Below, piece after piece: positions 1-11,193 of a stretch of 37,626 nt of DNA. The translations under genes were made by a program, and so were the position numbers. This DNA is from Nitrosomonas sp. Nm33 (GTDB lineage: Bacteria; Pseudomonadota; Gammaproteobacteria; Burkholderiales; Nitrosomonadaceae), in contig NZ_FNPJ01000028.1 of assembly GCF_900107265.1 (NCBI RefSeq), positions 1 to 37,626 of the forward strand. The letters are read 5' to 3'. How positions within the stretch are numbered: position 1 is the first letter of the stretch; each line of letters begins with the position of its first letter. Below the pieces are notes generated by a model, which saw nothing but the letters and a program-made list of their open reading frames with translations, did no database searches and was not told the DNA's origin.

Positions 1-103
<103 letters not shown>

Positions 104-116
104 TTATCTTCAATAA

Positions 117-2210
117 TTATTTGCTTTTATTGATAATCGCTTCAGCAACACTTTTTGGTGCTTCTGAATAATGTTTAAATTCCATTGTATATGTCGCTCT
201 GCCCTGTGTTGCGGAACGCAAAATAGTTGAATAACCGAACATTTCTGCCAATGGAACTTCTGCTCTTATAATCTTGAAACCCATTGTATCATCCATGCCC
301 TGAATCATGCCGCGCCTTGATGACAAATCACCAACGACATTCCCCATAAACTCTGCTGGTGTTTCCACTTCGACCGACATCATTGGTTCCAACAATACTG
401 GACTGGCTTTTCTCATACCATCCTTAAATGCAATCGAAGCAGCCATTTTAAATGCGTTCTCGTTTGAATCAACGTCGTGGTAAGAACCATCAAACAAGGC
501 AACTTTAACATCTACCACTGGATAACCAGCTAGAACTCCTGATCCCAAAGTGTCCAGCAATCCTTTCTCTACTGCTGGTATGTATTCACGAGGAACCACG
601 CCACCTTTGATTTCATCAATAAACTCAAACCCTTTTCCAGCCTCGTTGGGCTCCATTCTTAACCAAACATGTCCATACTGGCCACGGCCACCACTTTGCT
701 TGATAAACTTACCCTCGATCTCAACTTTTTTCTTGATTGCTTCACGATAGGCTACTTGTGGCGCACCGACATTTGCTTCAACACTAAACTCTCGTCTCAT
801 CCGGTCCACAATGATCTCTAGGTGCAACTCACCCATCCCAGATATGATCGTTTGACCCGACTCCTCATCAGTACGCACACGAAATGACGGATCTTCCTGC
901 GCCAAACGATTTAGCGCGATCCCCATTTTTTCTTGATCATTCTTAGTTTTTGGTTCGACAGCCACATGTATTACCGGCTCTGGAAATTCCATGCGCTCCA
1001 AGGTTATAACATGTTCCTGATCGCACAAAGTATCACCGGTTATTACCTCTTTCAAGCCAACAGCAGCAGCGATGTCACCTGCGCGCACTTCTTTGATTTC
1101 TTCGCGCTGATTGGCGTGCATTTGTAATAATCTTCCAATTCGCTCTTTTCGACCCTTAACTGGGTTATAAACGGTATCCCCTGATGTAACCACACCGGAA
1201 TACACACGGAAGAAAATTAGCTGGCCAACATATGGGTCGGTAGCAATTTTGAAAGCTAAGCTAGAAAACGGTTCATCATCACTTGCATGACGCTCATCCT
1301 TTTCACCACTTTCCGTTGCGCCCTGAATAGCAGGAATATCTGATGGAGAAGGCATATATTCCACCACTGCATCCAGCATGGCCTGCACACCTTTATTTTT
1401 GAAAGCCGAACCACACAGCATTGGGACAATTTCATTAGCCAGAGTTCGCGCTCTTAAACCCTGCTTTATTTCAGCTGCTGAAAGCACCCCTTCCTCAAGG
1501 TATTTATTCATTAACTCTTCCGAAGCTTCTGCAGCAGACTCTATCATTTTCTCTTGCCAAGTCTTCGCATCATTCTTCAAATTATCGGGAATATCTCGCT
1601 CCTCAAATCTCATACCCTGAGAAGTTTCATCCCAATAAATAGCTTTCATTTTTACCAGATCGACAACGCCCTCAAATCTATCTTCTGCACCTATTGGTAA
1701 TTGAATAGGCACAGGATTAGCTTTCAAACGTGTTTTTATCTGCTCTAAAACACGCATGAAATTTGCACCTGAGCGATCCATTTTATTTACAAAGGCAAGT
1801 CGTGGCACCTTATACTTATTAGCCTGCCGCCAAACCGTTTCAGTTTGGGGCTGCACTCCACCGACCGCACAAAATACTGTACATGCACCATCCAGCACTC
1901 TCAGGGAACGCTCTACCTCAATAGTGAAATCCACGTGACCGGGTGTGTCGATTATATTTATACGATGCTCCGGATAATTACTTGCCATCCCTTTCCAGAA
2001 ACAGGTTGTCGCAGCCGAGGTGATTGTGATACCACGCTCCTGCTCTTGCTCCATCCAATCCATCGTTGCCGCACCATCATGAACCTCCCCTAACTTATGG
2101 GATACGCCGGTGTAAAACAAAACACGCTCTGTCGTTGTTGTTTTCCCAGCATCAATATGCGCCATGATTCCAATGTTGCGATAGCGTTCTATGGGCGTTT
2201 TTCTAGACAT
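117..2210 (-). CDS. fusA: Elongation factor G (ribosomal translocase)
   Basis: EF-G hydrolyses GTP to drive tRNA and mRNA translocation and works with ribosome recycling factor; it is cytosolic. The 697-residue protein has the usual length. GTPase motifs are clear: P-loop AHIDAGKT at residues 17-24, the switch region with RGITI near 59-63, DTPGH at 88-92 and NKMD at 142-145. Domain II and the domain IV/V region ([10 protein letters not shown], then a C-terminal domain ending in NKSK) follow in the normal order. It is the third gene of the str operon, 109 bp after rpsG and 22 bp before tuf. The start ATG at 2210 has only a weak purine-rich leader. No frameshift or missing motif was seen. Confidence 0.98.
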   Translation of the reverse strand: MSRKTPIERYRNIGIMAHIDAGKTTTTERVLFYTGVSHKLGEVHDGAATMDWMEQEQERGITITSAATTCFWKGMASNYPEHRINIIDTPGHVDFTIEVERSLRVLDGACTVFCAVGGVQPQTETVWRQANKYKVPRLAFVNKMDRSGANFMRVLEQIKTRLKANPVPIQLPIGAEDRFEGVVDLVKMKAIYWDETSQGMRFEERDIPDNLKNDAKTWQEKMIESAAEASEELMNKYLEEGVLSAAEIKQGLRARTLANEIVPMLCGSAFKNKGVQAMLDAVVEYMPSPSDIPAIQGATESGEKDERHASDDEPFSSLAFKIATDPYVGQLIFFRVYSGVVTSGDTVYNPVKGRKERIGRLLQMHANQREEIKEVRAGDIAAAVGLKEVITGDTLCDQEHVITLERMEFPEPVIHVAVEPKTKNDQEKMGIALNRLAQEDPSFRVRTDEESGQTIISGMGELHLEIIVDRMRREFSVEANVGAPQVAYREAIKKKVEIEGKFIKQSGGRGQYGHVWLRMEPNEAGKGFEFIDEIKGGVVPREYIPAVEKGLLDTLGSGVLAGYPVVDVKVALFDGSYHDVDSNENAFKMAASIAFKDGMRKASPVLLEPMMSVEVETPAEFMGNVVGDLSSRRGMIQGMDDTMGFKIIRAEVPLAEMFGYSTILRSATQGRATYTMEFKHYSEAPKSVAEAIINKSK

Positions 2211-2319
2211 TAATCTAAACTCTTATCTTATATTACGAACTAAATATTTAACTGACAAAACTCTTCACTAAGTGCTTGATTGGCGCTTATTTGGCCAAGT
2301 TCAAATCTTTGTAAATCTA

Positions 2320-2790
2320 TTAAAATCGATAATGAGAGAATGCTTTATTTGACTCCGCCATGCGATGCACCTCTTCACGCTTCTTAATTGCTCCACCACG
2401 ACCCTCTGAAGCCTCTATTAACTCTCCAGCCAAGCGTATATCCATAGACTTCTCACTGCGTTTACGAGCAGCATCCCGCAACCAGCGCATTGCCAACGCA
2501 CTACGACGCACCGATCTCACCTCTACTGGAACTTGATAATTAGCACCACCAACACGCCGACTTTTAACCTCGACGATAGGTCTAATATTTGCCATCGCCT
2601 GAGTAAACACCTCCACAGGATCCTTGCCAGTTTTTTTCTCAATTTGTTGCATCGCGCCATAAATTATTCGCTCCGCTACCGACTTCTTTCCTTGGATCAT
2701 CAATACGTTTACAAATTTAGCCACCTCTACATTATGGTATTTCGGATCTGGCAGAATCTCGCGTTTTGGTACTTCTCTACGTCTTGGCAT
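2320..2790 (-). CDS. rpsG: 30S ribosomal protein S7
   Basis: S7 is a primary assembly protein that binds the 3' major domain of 16S rRNA in the head of the small subunit. The 156-residue protein begins [20 protein letters not shown] and contains the conserved segments [16 protein letters not shown] and [14 protein letters not shown], which are diagnostic for bacterial S7. The length is that of the long bacterial form. It is the second gene of the str operon, about 80 bp downstream of rpsL. A GGGG stretch about 8 nt before the ATG is the best ribosome-binding candidate. In E. coli S7 represses translation of its own operon; no such site could be identified here. Confidence 0.98.
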   Translation of the reverse strand: MPRRREVPKREILPDPKYHNVEVAKFVNVLMIQGKKSVAERIIYGAMQQIEKKTGKDPVEVFTQAMANIRPIVEVKSRRVGGANYQVPVEVRSVRRSALAMRWLRDAARKRSEKSMDIRLAGELIEASEGRGGAIKKREEVHRMAESNKAFSHYRF

Positions 2791-2871
2791 TTACTAACCC
2801 CGAACTATTTTATCTTTAATGATTTCACACTCGTCACATTGCACAATCATCATATTGCTAGAAACATCTTA

Positions 2872-3249
2872 TTATGATGCTTTTGGTTTCTTAGAACCAT
2901 ATTTGGATCGTGCTTTCTTACGGTCTTTCACTCCAGCCGTATCTAAACTTCCACGTACAGTATGGTAACGGACCCCAGGCAAATCCTTAACGCGCCCCCC
3001 CCGGATTAACACTACTGAGTGTTCTTGCAAGTTATGACCTTCACCACCGATGTAGCTTGTGACTTCAAATCCATTTGTCAATCTTACCCGCGCAACTTTG
3101 CGTAAAGCTGAATTTGGCTTCTTAGGAGTCGTTGTATAAACTCGAGTGCAAACACCCCTCTTTTGTGGACAGCTCTCTAGTGCTGGCACTTTACTTTTTA
3201 CACGCTTTGCTTTTCGCGGCTTTCTTACAAGTTGACTTATGGTTGGCAT
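2872..3249 (-). CDS. rpsL: 30S ribosomal protein S12
   Basis: S12 sits at the decoding centre of the 30S subunit and influences translational accuracy; it is the target of streptomycin-resistance mutations. The 125-residue product begins [16 protein letters not shown] and carries the [11 protein letters not shown] loop, containing the lysine classically altered in streptomycin resistance, and the [10 protein letters not shown] loop. Both are wild-type here. It is the first gene of the str operon; a strong promoter lies about 180 bp upstream (3431-3459). The ATG at 3249 has no strong Shine-Dalgarno sequence, but the amino terminus matches the family exactly. Confidence 0.98.
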   Translation of the reverse strand: MPTISQLVRKPRKAKRVKSKVPALESCPQKRGVCTRVYTTTPKKPNSALRKVARVRLTNGFEVTSYIGGEGHNLQEHSVVLIRGGRVKDLPGVRYHTVRGSLDTAGVKDRKKARSKYGSKKPKAS

Positions 3250-3682
3250 AATATTTTATTTCTCAATTAAACCTTTGTCTTATTTTTCATCACGATTTTA
3301 ATATTGGTATAGGTAAACTGCTTTAACTTTATTTCATCTTATCTTGACTCGCCTTTTCTAAAAATCTATTTCTCTCTTTTCCGAGTTCTCATGTTTAAGA
3401 TCTTAAAAGAGGCAGCTAAAAAGACTGCGGATTGTATGGGGTTTATCTTCTTATGTCAAGAAGGAAGAACAATTATTGTCTGATTTTCATTTATCAAAAT
3501 TACAAATAAATTACGAAAATACAGTACAGCAGAAATTTTTTATTGCTTTTAAATTAGCTGCATAATTTTCCGGTTAAATAATTTTTCTGGCTACAATTTG
3601 CTCAATATTTCTTTGGATATTAACCTATACCTTAAGTTTCTGTTTTTTATCAATCTGATAATTTCTTAAGCCAGCTTTGTTT
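3250..3682. other. Intergenic stretch between argG and rpsL
   Basis: This 433-bp AT-rich gap separates the 3' end of argG from rpsL, both on the minus strand. It holds the str operon promoter at 3431-3459 and the operon leader. No coding sequence and no clear intrinsic terminator for argG were seen in it. Confidence 0.6.
3431..3459 (-). promoter_or_regulatory. Sigma-70 promoter of the str operon
   Basis: On the minus strand, TTGACA (3459-3454) is followed by a 17-bp spacer and TACAAT (3436-3431). This is a perfect -35 box and a 5/6 -10 box at optimal spacing. It points at rpsL and predicts a start near 3424, giving a leader of about 175 nt before the rpsL ATG. It is the only strong promoter-like sequence I saw in the 3250-3682 gap. 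Confidence 0.8.
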
Positions 3683-4909
3683 CTATTCTTTTTTCAACGA
3701 TTTTCTGAGTTTCGCAGCTATTCGCATTCTAAGCGCATTTAATTTGATAAATCCTGCGGCATCTGCGTGATTATAAGCACCGCGATCATCTTCAAATGTT
3801 GCCACCGCCGAATCAAACAAGGAATCAGTTTTAGAATCACGACCAACCACTACTACGTTGCCTTTATAGAGCTTTACCCGCACCCAACCGTTAACATTAA
3901 GCTGTGATTCATCAATCATAGCCTGCAACATTTTTCGCTCAGGACTCCACCAATATCCGCTATAAATAAGGGCCGCATAACGTGGCATTAACTCATCTTT
4001 TAAATGAGCCACTTCCCGATCTAATGTGACAGACTCAATGGCGCGATGAGCCCGCAACATGATTGTGCCACCTGGCGTTTCATAGCATCCTCGTGACTTC
4101 ATACCGACATATCTGTTCTCAACCAAATCTAAACGTCCGATACCATGTTTACCACCCAATTGATTTAGTTTTGCGAGAACTGCCGCGGGCGATAACCTTT
4201 CTTGATTCAGCGCAACAATATCACCATGCTCAAATTCTAAGTCGAGATACTCTGGTTCATCAGGCGCTTTTTCTGGCGCAACTGTCCATCGCCACATTGA
4301 TTCTTCGGGCTCTTTTGCCGGATCTTCCAATAGACGTCCTTCATAGGAAATATGCAATAAATTTGCATCCATACTGTACGGAGACCCAGTTTGCTGTTTC
4401 ATCTCAATTGGAATACCATGTTTTTTTGCATACTCCAAGAGCTTCTCGCGTGAAGTGAGATCCCATTCACGCCACGGAGCAATCACATGGATATCGGGTT
4501 TCAACGCATAATAACCAAGCTCAAAGCGAACCTGATCGTTTCCTTTACCCGTTGCGCCATGTGAAACAGCGTCTGCGCCCGTTTCTTGAGCGATCTCAAT
4601 CTGCCTCTTGGCAATAAGTGGTCTTGCAATACTTGTTCCGAGCAAATATTCCCCTTCATAAACAGCATTTGCACGAAACATTGGAAACACATATTCTCGA
4701 ACAAACTCTTCACGTAAATCTTCTATATAAATCTCTTTAACGCCAAAGCTTCGTGCTTTTGCACGCGCAGGTTCAATTTCTTCGCCCTGACCAATATCAG
4801 CAGTAAAAGTAACAACCTCACACTGATAAACATCTTGCAACCATTTCAATATGACTGAAGTATCTAGCCCACCAGAAAAAGCTAGAACTACCTTGTTAAT
4901 TTTATTCAT
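3683..4909 (-). CDS. argG: Argininosuccinate synthase
   Basis: This enzyme joins citrulline and aspartate with ATP to form argininosuccinate, the penultimate step of arginine synthesis, in the cytosol. The 408-residue protein has the amino-terminal ATP pyrophosphatase loop AFSGGLDTS (about residues 10-18), the [13 protein letters not shown] segment and the substrate-binding [17 protein letters not shown] stretch, all typical of the short type of about 400 residues. It lies 39 bp after argF and closes an argD-argF-argG cluster on the minus strand. The start ATG at 4909 gives [14 protein letters not shown], the expected amino terminus. Nothing unusual was seen. Confidence 0.97.
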   Translation of the reverse strand: MNKINKVVLAFSGGLDTSVILKWLQDVYQCEVVTFTADIGQGEEIEPARAKARSFGVKEIYIEDLREEFVREYVFPMFRANAVYEGEYLLGTSIARPLIAKRQIEIAQETGADAVSHGATGKGNDQVRFELGYYALKPDIHVIAPWREWDLTSREKLLEYAKKHGIPIEMKQQTGSPYSMDANLLHISYEGRLLEDPAKEPEESMWRWTVAPEKAPDEPEYLDLEFEHGDIVALNQERLSPAAVLAKLNQLGGKHGIGRLDLVENRYVGMKSRGCYETPGGTIMLRAHRAIESVTLDREVAHLKDELMPRYAALIYSGYWWSPERKMLQAMIDESQLNVNGWVRVKLYKGNVVVVGRDSKTDSLFDSAVATFEDDRGAYNHADAAGFIKLNALRMRIAAKLRKSLKKE

Positions 4910-4948
4910 AACAAAACAGAATCCCTACAGATTAATTGAAGCATCCGC

Positions 4949-5872
4949 TTACTTAATTTCCACTTTGCCTAACAATAAATATTCCATTAATGCTTTCTGA
5001 GTATGCAATCGATTTTCTGCCTCATCCCAGACCACCGATTGCAGACCATCTAATACCTCAGCAGTCACCTCTTCCCCGCGATGGGCAGGTAAGCAATGCA
5101 TAAACAGAGCATCCTTCTTAGCATAAGACATCATCTCTTCATCAACACAAAAATCAGCAAAGGCATTTCTTCGAGCTTCTTCTTCGTCTTCAAAACCCAT
5201 GCTTGTCCATACATCAGTAGTAACAAGATCAGCGTCTTTTACAGCGTCATGTGGACAGGCAAATTCCTCATAATGATCAGTACTATATAGTCCAGCGCGC
5301 TCTGGCTCGACTTCATAACCAGGAGGAGTTGAGACATGAACATTAAAATCAAATATTTCCGCAGCCTGTAGCCATGTATTACACACGTTATTGGAATCAC
5401 CAATCCATGCCACAGTCTTACCGGCAATACTTCCACGATGCTCTATATAAGTAAAAATATCACCCAAAATTTGACAAGGGTGATATTCATCAGTTAACCC
5501 ATTAATAACAGGAACACGAGAATATTCTGCGAAACGTTCAATTATACTATGCTCATAAGTGCGAATTACGACTATATCCACCATTCGCGAAATTACTTGC
5601 GCTGCATCCTCTACAGGTTCACCGCGACCTAGTTGAGTATCCCTGGTTGAGAGATAAATAGCATTCCCACCTAACTGATACATCCCCGCCTCAAATGATA
5701 ATCGTGTACGCGTAGAATTCTTATCAAAAATCATCGCTAGAGTCCGGTCCGTCAGCGGCCAATATTGTCGATATTGCTTGAACTCATTTTTAATCCAGCG
5801 CGCCCGCTCGAACAAATATTCAAACTCTTTGCGGGTTAAATCGCTAATCTTCAGAAAATGCTTTATTTGCAT
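4949..5872 (-). CDS. argF: Ornithine carbamoyltransferase
   Basis: It transfers a carbamoyl group from carbamoyl phosphate to ornithine to make citrulline. The 307-residue protein has the usual length. The carbamoyl phosphate motif STRTR is at residues 53-57, HPCQILGD lies in the middle, and the ornithine-loop motif HCLPAHRGEE with its catalytic cysteine is near residue 260. DVWTSMG, typical of OTCases as opposed to aspartate carbamoyltransferases, is also present. The gene starts 12 bp after the argD stop and is followed by argG after 39 bp, so the three genes very probably form one transcript. The ATG at 5872 gives MQIKHFLKISDLT, a normal OTCase start. Confidence 0.97.
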   Translation of the reverse strand: MQIKHFLKISDLTRKEFEYLFERARWIKNEFKQYRQYWPLTDRTLAMIFDKNSTRTRLSFEAGMYQLGGNAIYLSTRDTQLGRGEPVEDAAQVISRMVDIVVIRTYEHSIIERFAEYSRVPVINGLTDEYHPCQILGDIFTYIEHRGSIAGKTVAWIGDSNNVCNTWLQAAEIFDFNVHVSTPPGYEVEPERAGLYSTDHYEEFACPHDAVKDADLVTTDVWTSMGFEDEEEARRNAFADFCVDEEMMSYAKKDALFMHCLPAHRGEEVTAEVLDGLQSVVWDEAENRLHTQKALMEYLLLGKVEIK

Positions 5873-5884
5873 AAAATGACTGAT

Positions 5885-7102
5885 TTAATTTGATGAATCA
5901 GGTCTGTCACGCGTGATCATATTCGCAGTTTGACTTGCCAAGAATCCATCAATAATTTCAGAAGCAATATCAACCACTTGCTTAGCCTCTGCTTGATTCA
6001 TTACCAGAGCAGGTAACAACCGCACCACTCTTTCCGAAGTTACATTAATCAATAGTCGATTTTTTAGGGCCTCCTTAACCAGCTCACTGCAAGGCACAGG
6101 AAGTTCAACACCCAGCATGAGCCCTTGACCCCGAATTTGTATCACATCAAGCCAACGAGCAAGCTTTTCCTTAAACTGATCTCGTATAAAACTACCCACC
6201 TGAACTGCATTCTGCATCAAACGGTCTTTTTCAATCACATCCAAGGTAGTTAGCGCTGCTGTGCAAGCAAGGGGATTACCCCCAAACGTCGAGGCATGAT
6301 TGCCAGGCTTAAACACCTCTCCCGCCTCACCTTTTGCAATACAAGCACCAATAGGTACACCAGAACCCAGACCTTTTGCTAGCGTCATAACATCCGGCAT
6401 GATACCGCTATGCTGGAATGCAAACCATTTTCCTGTGCGACCAATACCACATTGCACCTCATCAAGCATTAGCAGCCAGCCATTCTGATCACATAATTGA
6501 CGTAAACCTTGCAGATAATTGATTTGCGGAAAATTGACGCCTCCTTCACCCTGATAAGTTTCCACTAACACTGCTACGACGTTCTTATTATTATCAGCAA
6601 TCTGAGCTACCGCATTAAGGTCATCATAGGGAACACGCACAAAACCAGCAAGCAATGGCTCAAAACCAGCCTGAGCTTTACGATTACCCGTTGCAGTCAA
6701 AGTCGCCATAGTACGGCCGTGAAAGGATCGCTCCATCACTATGATTGTAGGTAATTCAATTCCTTTATTGTGACCATACAATCTTGCCAATTTGATAGCA
6801 GCCTCATTTGCCTCTGCTCCTGAATTACAAAAAAATACTCTGTCCATTCCCGACAAAGCAGCCAATCTACCAGCCAGTAATTCCTGTTTTTCGATTTGAT
6901 AAAGATTTGAAGTATGTATTAATATCCCTACCTGTTCACACAGCACTTTAGTCAATTCGGGATGGCTGTGCCCAAGGCCACATACAGCAATTCCGCAAAG
7001 AGCATCAAGATAACAATCGCCACGATCGTCCCATAACCAGACTCCTTCGCCCTTGATAAAAGTTACAGGAAGCCGCAAATAAGTATTCATCAAGTTTGAC
7101 AC
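5885..7102 (-). CDS. argD: Acetylornithine aminotransferase (class III, PLP-dependent)
   Basis: This enzyme makes N-acetylornithine from N-acetylglutamate semialdehyde using glutamate and pyridoxal phosphate; many homologues also act in lysine synthesis. The 405-residue protein shows the class-III fold: FFCNSGAEANEAAIK (about 90-104), SFHGRT, the cofactor-binding LDEVQCGIGRTG (about 213-224) and Schiff-base Lys243 in LAKGLGSG. It is the first gene of the arg cluster. The start is not certain: GTG at 7102 has GAGAG at suitable spacing, while an in-frame ATG at 7090 (MNTYLRLPV) fits homologue amino termini but lacks a clear ribosome-binding site. A strong hairpin lies 43-65 bp upstream of the GTG. 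Confidence 0.95.
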   Translation of the reverse strand: MSNLMNTYLRLPVTFIKGEGVWLWDDRGDCYLDALCGIAVCGLGHSHPELTKVLCEQVGILIHTSNLYQIEKQELLAGRLAALSGMDRVFFCNSGAEANEAAIKLARLYGHNKGIELPTIIVMERSFHGRTMATLTATGNRKAQAGFEPLLAGFVRVPYDDLNAVAQIADNNKNVVAVLVETYQGEGGVNFPQINYLQGLRQLCDQNGWLLMLDEVQCGIGRTGKWFAFQHSGIMPDVMTLAKGLGSGVPIGACIAKGEAGEVFKPGNHASTFGGNPLACTAALTTLDVIEKDRLMQNAVQVGSFIRDQFKEKLARWLDVIQIRGQGLMLGVELPVPCSELVKEALKNRLLINVTSERVVRLLPALVMNQAEAKQVVDIASEIIDGFLASQTANMITRDRPDSSN

Positions 7103-7128
7103 AGCGCTACACTCTCACATTTAAGTTT

Positions 7129-7167
7129 GAAGAAAAGAAAACAAATACGGCGGCATTTGCCGCCGTA
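7129..7167 (-). terminator. Hairpin with U-rich tract in the argD leader
   Basis: TACGGCGGCA (7146-7155) and TGCCGCCGTA (7158-7167) form a perfect 10-bp inverted repeat. On the minus strand the stem is followed directly by TTTGTTTTCTTTTCTTC (7145-7129). This has the form of an intrinsic terminator oriented toward argD and ending about 27 bp before its GTG. No gene ends upstream on this strand, so it would act within the argD leader or end a short transcript from the 7170-7509 gap. On the plus strand no U-run follows, so it does not serve gyrA. Confidence 0.6.
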
Positions 7168-7509
7168 AATCGATTAGTAACCGTAACCTTGTATTAAATC
7201 TATATTTACTTATTTAGTAAGCTTTTTCAAGGTCTTTTTTGTTTTGTGTTATTTTTAAACATGAAAACATTTTATGATTGAGGCATCTGATCAGCTCAAT
7301 AGCTTAAATTAATATATTCTGTCATCAAGACTTATTAGCAACTTTTACTTATAAAAAGCTAAGGCTTACGATGCATGCTAAAATATAATATTAATGCTCT
7401 GATTCTCTTAGCAAGAAATCAATTTTTATAGTCATATCAAACTTTTCAGCTCAATCCAACAAAATTATATGTGGCGAGCTGAATTCCGAACTCGATAAAA
7501 TCCATCAAA
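7168..7509. other. Divergent intergenic region between argD and gyrA
   Basis: This AT-rich stretch separates the divergent argD and gyrA genes and must hold both promoters. I could not assign either with confidence. An 8-bp inverted repeat, TTCAGCTC (7445-7452) and GAGCTGAA (7476-7483), lies 27-65 bp before the gyrA ATG with a 23-nt spacer and could form a leader hairpin. No coding sequence was recognised here. Confidence 0.4.
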
Positions 7510-10056
7510 ATGAATCAATTCGCAAAGGAAACTTTATCCATTAGTCTTGAAGAAGAGATGCGGCGCTCCTATCTTGATTATGCTATGAGCGTAATTGTTG
7601 GGCGTGCTCTACCCGATGTACGGGACGGGCTAAAGCCAGTCCATCGGCGAGTCCTGTATGCCATGCATGAACTCTCAAATGACTGGAATCGTCCCTATAA
7701 AAAATCTGCGCGTATCGTAGGCGATGTCATAGGTAAATATCATCCACATGGCGACACCGCGGTATATGACACAATTGTCCGGATGGCTCAAGATTTTTCT
7801 TTACGTTATATGCTAATCGATGGACAAGGCAACTTTGGTTCGGTTGACGGTGATAATGCCGCAGCCATGCGTTATACCGAAATTCGAATGTCGCGTATCG
7901 CGCACGAATTACTTGTCGATCTTGATAAAAATACTGTTGATTTCGGGCCTAACTATGACGGCTCTGAGCAAGAGCCACTCATTTTTCCTGCAAAGATTCC
8001 TAACTTACTCATCAACGGTTCTTCCGGAATCGCGGTAGGCATGGCGACTAATATTCCGCCACACAATCTAACTGAAGTAATCGATGCCAGTCTTATGTTA
8101 CTTAGTAGTCCAGAAACCAGTATAAATGAGTTAATGGAATATATTCAAGCACCTGATTTCCCTACAGCTGGCATTATTTATGGTACAGCGGGTATAAGAG
8201 ATGGTTATCATACTGGGCGAGGTCGGGTGATCATGCGAGCACGCACGCATTTTGAAGACATAGATAAAGGCAATCGCCACAGCATCATCATTGATGAATT
8301 ACCTTATCAGGTAAACAAAGCTAATTTACTCATACGTATCGGTGAACTAGTACGTGATAAAAGAATCGAGGGTATTTCTGAATTGCGAGATGAGTCTGAT
8401 AAATCAGGCATGCGTGTAGTCATTGAACTGAAGCGCGGCGAAATTCCTGAAGTAGTCCTGAATAATCTGTACAAAGAAACACAGATGCAAGATACCTTTG
8501 GGATGAACATGGTAGCCCTGGTAGATGGTCAACCTCGCCTACTGAATCTAAAACAGATATTAGAAGCATTTCTGCGTCATCGACGTGAAGTAGTCACGCG
8601 CCGCACCAGCTTTGAGTTAAAAAAAGCGCGTGAACGCGGACACTTACTCGAGGGCTTAGCGGTAGCATTATCCAATGTAGATGAAATTATCGCGCTCATC
8701 AAAGCTGCATCCACACCTTCCGATGCTAAAAGAGCACTCATGTCTAGAGTTTGGCGCTCCCAACTGGTAGAAGAAATGCTCACGCGAGCAATGGTCGATG
8801 CAAAAGCTTTCCGTCCAGAGGGATTAGCAGCTGAATTTGGTTTATTCGACCAAGATTATCGCCTGTCTGATACACAAGCTCAGGCGATCCTAGATCTTCG
8901 CCTTCAGCGCCTTACAGGCCTAGAGCAAAATAAAATAACTGATGAATATAGGGAAATCATCGATAAAATCATTGATCTTCTTGATATCCTTGCTAGTCCG
9001 GAGCGAATTACTGCCATTATTTCGGAAGAACTCACTGGTATAAAGCAGCAATTTGGCGATAAACGTCGCAGTGAAATCGTTATTGATGCCCAAAATTTAA
9101 ACACAGAAGATTTGATTACACCAGCCGATGTGGTCATTACATTATCGCATGCGGGTTACATCAAATCACAGTTGATGGATGATTATCGAGCTCAAAAACG
9201 TGGTGGGCGCGGAAAATTAGCGATAACTACCAAAGAAGATGATTTCATTGACAATATGTTCATCGCCAACACCCATGATTATATTTTGTGTTTTTCCAGC
9301 CTGGGGCGTGTGTATTGGGTTAAGGTTTATAATGTCCGTCAGGGGAGTCGATCTTCCCGAGGAAAACCCATAAACAATCTGGTACAGCTGGAAAAGAATG
9401 AAAAAATCAATGCGGTATTACCGGTAAAAACATTCGACGATAATCGTTATATTTTTATGGCGACCTCTTTCGGTACTGTTAAAAAAACACCTTTATCTGA
9501 ATTCTCACGACCACGCAATAATGGAATTATCGCAATTGATCTCGATGAAGGTGATTATCTCATCGGTGTCGCATTAACCGAAGGAAAGCATGATGTCATG
9601 CTGTTTTCGGACAACGGTAAAGCCATGCGTTTCGACGAAAATGATGTTCGACCAATGGGGCGCAATGCGCGCGGCGTACGCGGAATGAAGCTCGGCGCTG
9701 GTCAGAAAGTTATTTCACTGCTTGTCGCTGAAAACGAGGAACTCGCTGTCTTGACGGCAACCGAAAATGGATACGGCAAGCGTACCCCGATCAGCGAATA
9801 TACTCGCCATAACCGTGGCACACAGGGCATGATCGCAATCATCACCAGCGCACGTAACGGCAAAGTGGTAGCAGCACAACTTGTCAAACCAGATGATGAA
9901 ATCATGCTGATCACAACAGGTGGTGTATTGATTCGAACCCGTGTCAATGAAATTCGTGAAATGGGTCGTGCTACGCAAGGTGTTACACTCATTAACCTAG
10001 ATCAGGGAGAAAAACTTGCTGGGCTGGAAAGAGTGATTGAAACTGATGAAACATAG
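7510..10056 (+). CDS. gyrA: DNA gyrase subunit A
   Basis: GyrA is the DNA-breaking and rejoining subunit of the A2B2 type II topoisomerase that introduces negative supercoils. The 848-residue protein has catalytic Tyr122 in [11 protein letters not shown] and the quinolone-resistance region [15 protein letters not shown] with Thr83 and Asp87. The GyrA-box QKRGGRGK, which marks true gyrase rather than ParC, begins the C-terminal beta-pinwheel near residue 560. Thr83 replaces the E. coli serine but is the normal residue in some wild-type proteobacteria. The gene heads a supraoperon: serC starts 33 bp downstream. The ATG at 7510 gives [20 protein letters not shown], the expected amino terminus. 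Confidence 0.98.
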   Translation: MNQFAKETLSISLEEEMRRSYLDYAMSVIVGRALPDVRDGLKPVHRRVLYAMHELSNDWNRPYKKSARIVGDVIGKYHPHGDTAVYDTIVRMAQDFSLRYMLIDGQGNFGSVDGDNAAAMRYTEIRMSRIAHELLVDLDKNTVDFGPNYDGSEQEPLIFPAKIPNLLINGSSGIAVGMATNIPPHNLTEVIDASLMLLSSPETSINELMEYIQAPDFPTAGIIYGTAGIRDGYHTGRGRVIMRARTHFEDIDKGNRHSIIIDELPYQVNKANLLIRIGELVRDKRIEGISELRDESDKSGMRVVIELKRGEIPEVVLNNLYKETQMQDTFGMNMVALVDGQPRLLNLKQILEAFLRHRREVVTRRTSFELKKARERGHLLEGLAVALSNVDEIIALIKAASTPSDAKRALMSRVWRSQLVEEMLTRAMVDAKAFRPEGLAAEFGLFDQDYRLSDTQAQAILDLRLQRLTGLEQNKITDEYREIIDKIIDLLDILASPERITAIISEELTGIKQQFGDKRRSEIVIDAQNLNTEDLITPADVVITLSHAGYIKSQLMDDYRAQKRGGRGKLAITTKEDDFIDNMFIANTHDYILCFSSLGRVYWVKVYNVRQGSRSSRGKPINNLVQLEKNEKINAVLPVKTFDDNRYIFMATSFGTVKKTPLSEFSRPRNNGIIAIDLDEGDYLIGVALTEGKHDVMLFSDNGKAMRFDENDVRPMGRNARGVRGMKLGAGQKVISLLVAENEELAVLTATENGYGKRTPISEYTRHNRGTQGMIAIITSARNGKVVAAQLVKPDDEIMLITTGGVLIRTRVNEIREMGRATQGVTLINLDQGEKLAGLERVIETDET

Positions 10057-10089
10057 GATCAATTTTTTTAACAATCCAGGAATCTACCG

Positions 10090-11193
10090 ATGAACATAAC
10101 CTACAACTTCAGCGCGGGACCAGCTGTATTGCCCAAAGAAGTTCTCCAACGAGCTCGTGACGAGATGCTGGATTGGCATGGCAGCGGCATGTCTGTCATG
10201 GAGATGAGTCATCGCGGTGAAGAGTTTATGTCCATCGCCGCCAAAGCCGAAAGTGATTTACGTGAATTAGCAAATATTCCTGATCACTACAAGATACTTT
10301 TTCTTCAGGGAGGCGCTTCCAGTCAATTTGCCATGGTGCCAATGAACCTTCTGCACGAAAAAAAGAGTGCTGATTACGTCAACACTGGTCAATGGTCTCA
10401 AAAAGCTATCGATGAAGCAAAAAAATATTGCACGGTTCATATCGCTGCTTCAGCAGAAGACGCTCATTTTACCTATGCTCCCACACTCGATAAATGGGAA
10501 ATTGACCCTCATAGCGCTTATGTTCATTACACACCCAACGAAACCATTGGTGGAGTGGAATTCAACTGGGTGCCTGATCTCACACAAGTGAAAGGCGGAA
10601 GGGCTGATATTCCCCTGGTAGCCGATATGTCTTCCAACATTTTGTCACGCCCGCTGGATGTCACACCATTTGGACTTATTTACGCTGGTGCACAGAAAAA
10701 TATCGGTCCAGCTGGGCTTGTGGTTGTTATCGTACGCGAGGACTTACTAGGTAGGCCGATAAATGGTACTCCGACCATGTATCATTATAAAACTCATGCA
10801 GAGCATCACTCCATGTATAACACACCACCTACCTACCTAATTTATATCATGGGTCTCGTGCTTGAGTGGCTGAAACAAAAGGGCGGATTAGCGGCAATGG
10901 AGATGATCAATATCTCCAAATCCAAATTACTTTATGATTTAATCGATTCTGGTGATTTCTATCAATGTCCAGTTGCCAGACCCGACCGGTCACGTATGAA
11001 TATTCCGTTTACACTGAAAGATGCTGCACTCGATAATGAATTTCTAAAACAAGCCAAGGCACGTGGATTACTTCAGTTAAAAGGCCACCGTTCTGTGGGT
11101 GGAATGCGAGCCTCGATCTATAATGCCATGCCCTATGAAGGGGTCATGGCTCTGGTTTCTTTCATGAAAGAATTTGAGAAGATCTATGGCTGA
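10090..11193 (+). CDS. serC: Phosphoserine aminotransferase
   Basis: SerC converts 3-phosphohydroxypyruvate and glutamate to phosphoserine, the second step of serine synthesis; it also acts on the analogous intermediate of pyridoxal phosphate synthesis in many bacteria. The 367-residue class V aminotransferase begins MNITYNFSAGPAVLP, the family signature. It carries FLQGGASSQF (about 71-80), the Schiff-base Lys203 in YAGAQKNIGPAG, and the C-terminal GHRSVGGMRASIYNA phosphate-binding loop. An AGGA ribosome-binding site precedes the ATG. The stop codon overlaps the start of serA, so the two serine genes are probably translationally coupled. Confidence 0.97.
   Translation: MNITYNFSAGPAVLPKEVLQRARDEMLDWHGSGMSVMEMSHRGEEFMSIAAKAESDLRELANIPDHYKILFLQGGASSQFAMVPMNLLHEKKSADYVNTGQWSQKAIDEAKKYCTVHIAASAEDAHFTYAPTLDKWEIDPHSAYVHYTPNETIGGVEFNWVPDLTQVKGGRADIPLVADMSSNILSRPLDVTPFGLIYAGAQKNIGPAGLVVVIVREDLLGRPINGTPTMYHYKTHAEHHSMYNTPPTYLIYIMGLVLEWLKQKGGLAAMEMINISKSKLLYDLIDSGDFYQCPVARPDRSRMNIPFTLKDAALDNEFLKQAKARGLLQLKGHRSVGGMRASIYNAMPYEGVMALVSFMKEFEKIYG

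Noticed and set aside
7181..7216. A ten-residue GTG-started frame (VNIDLIQGYGY-like) just upstream of the argD hairpin, as a leader peptide
   Set aside because: It has no arginine codons and no ribosome-binding site, so it does not support classic leader-peptide attenuation.
7755..7775. Thr83 in GyrA as a quinolone-resistance mutation
   Set aside because: Threonine is the wild-type residue at this position in some proteobacteria, and Asp87 is unchanged.
11174..11185. TTG start for serA, 12 bp upstream of the chosen ATG
   Set aside because: It would place the start inside the purine-rich sequence that serves as ribosome-binding site for the ATG at 11186.
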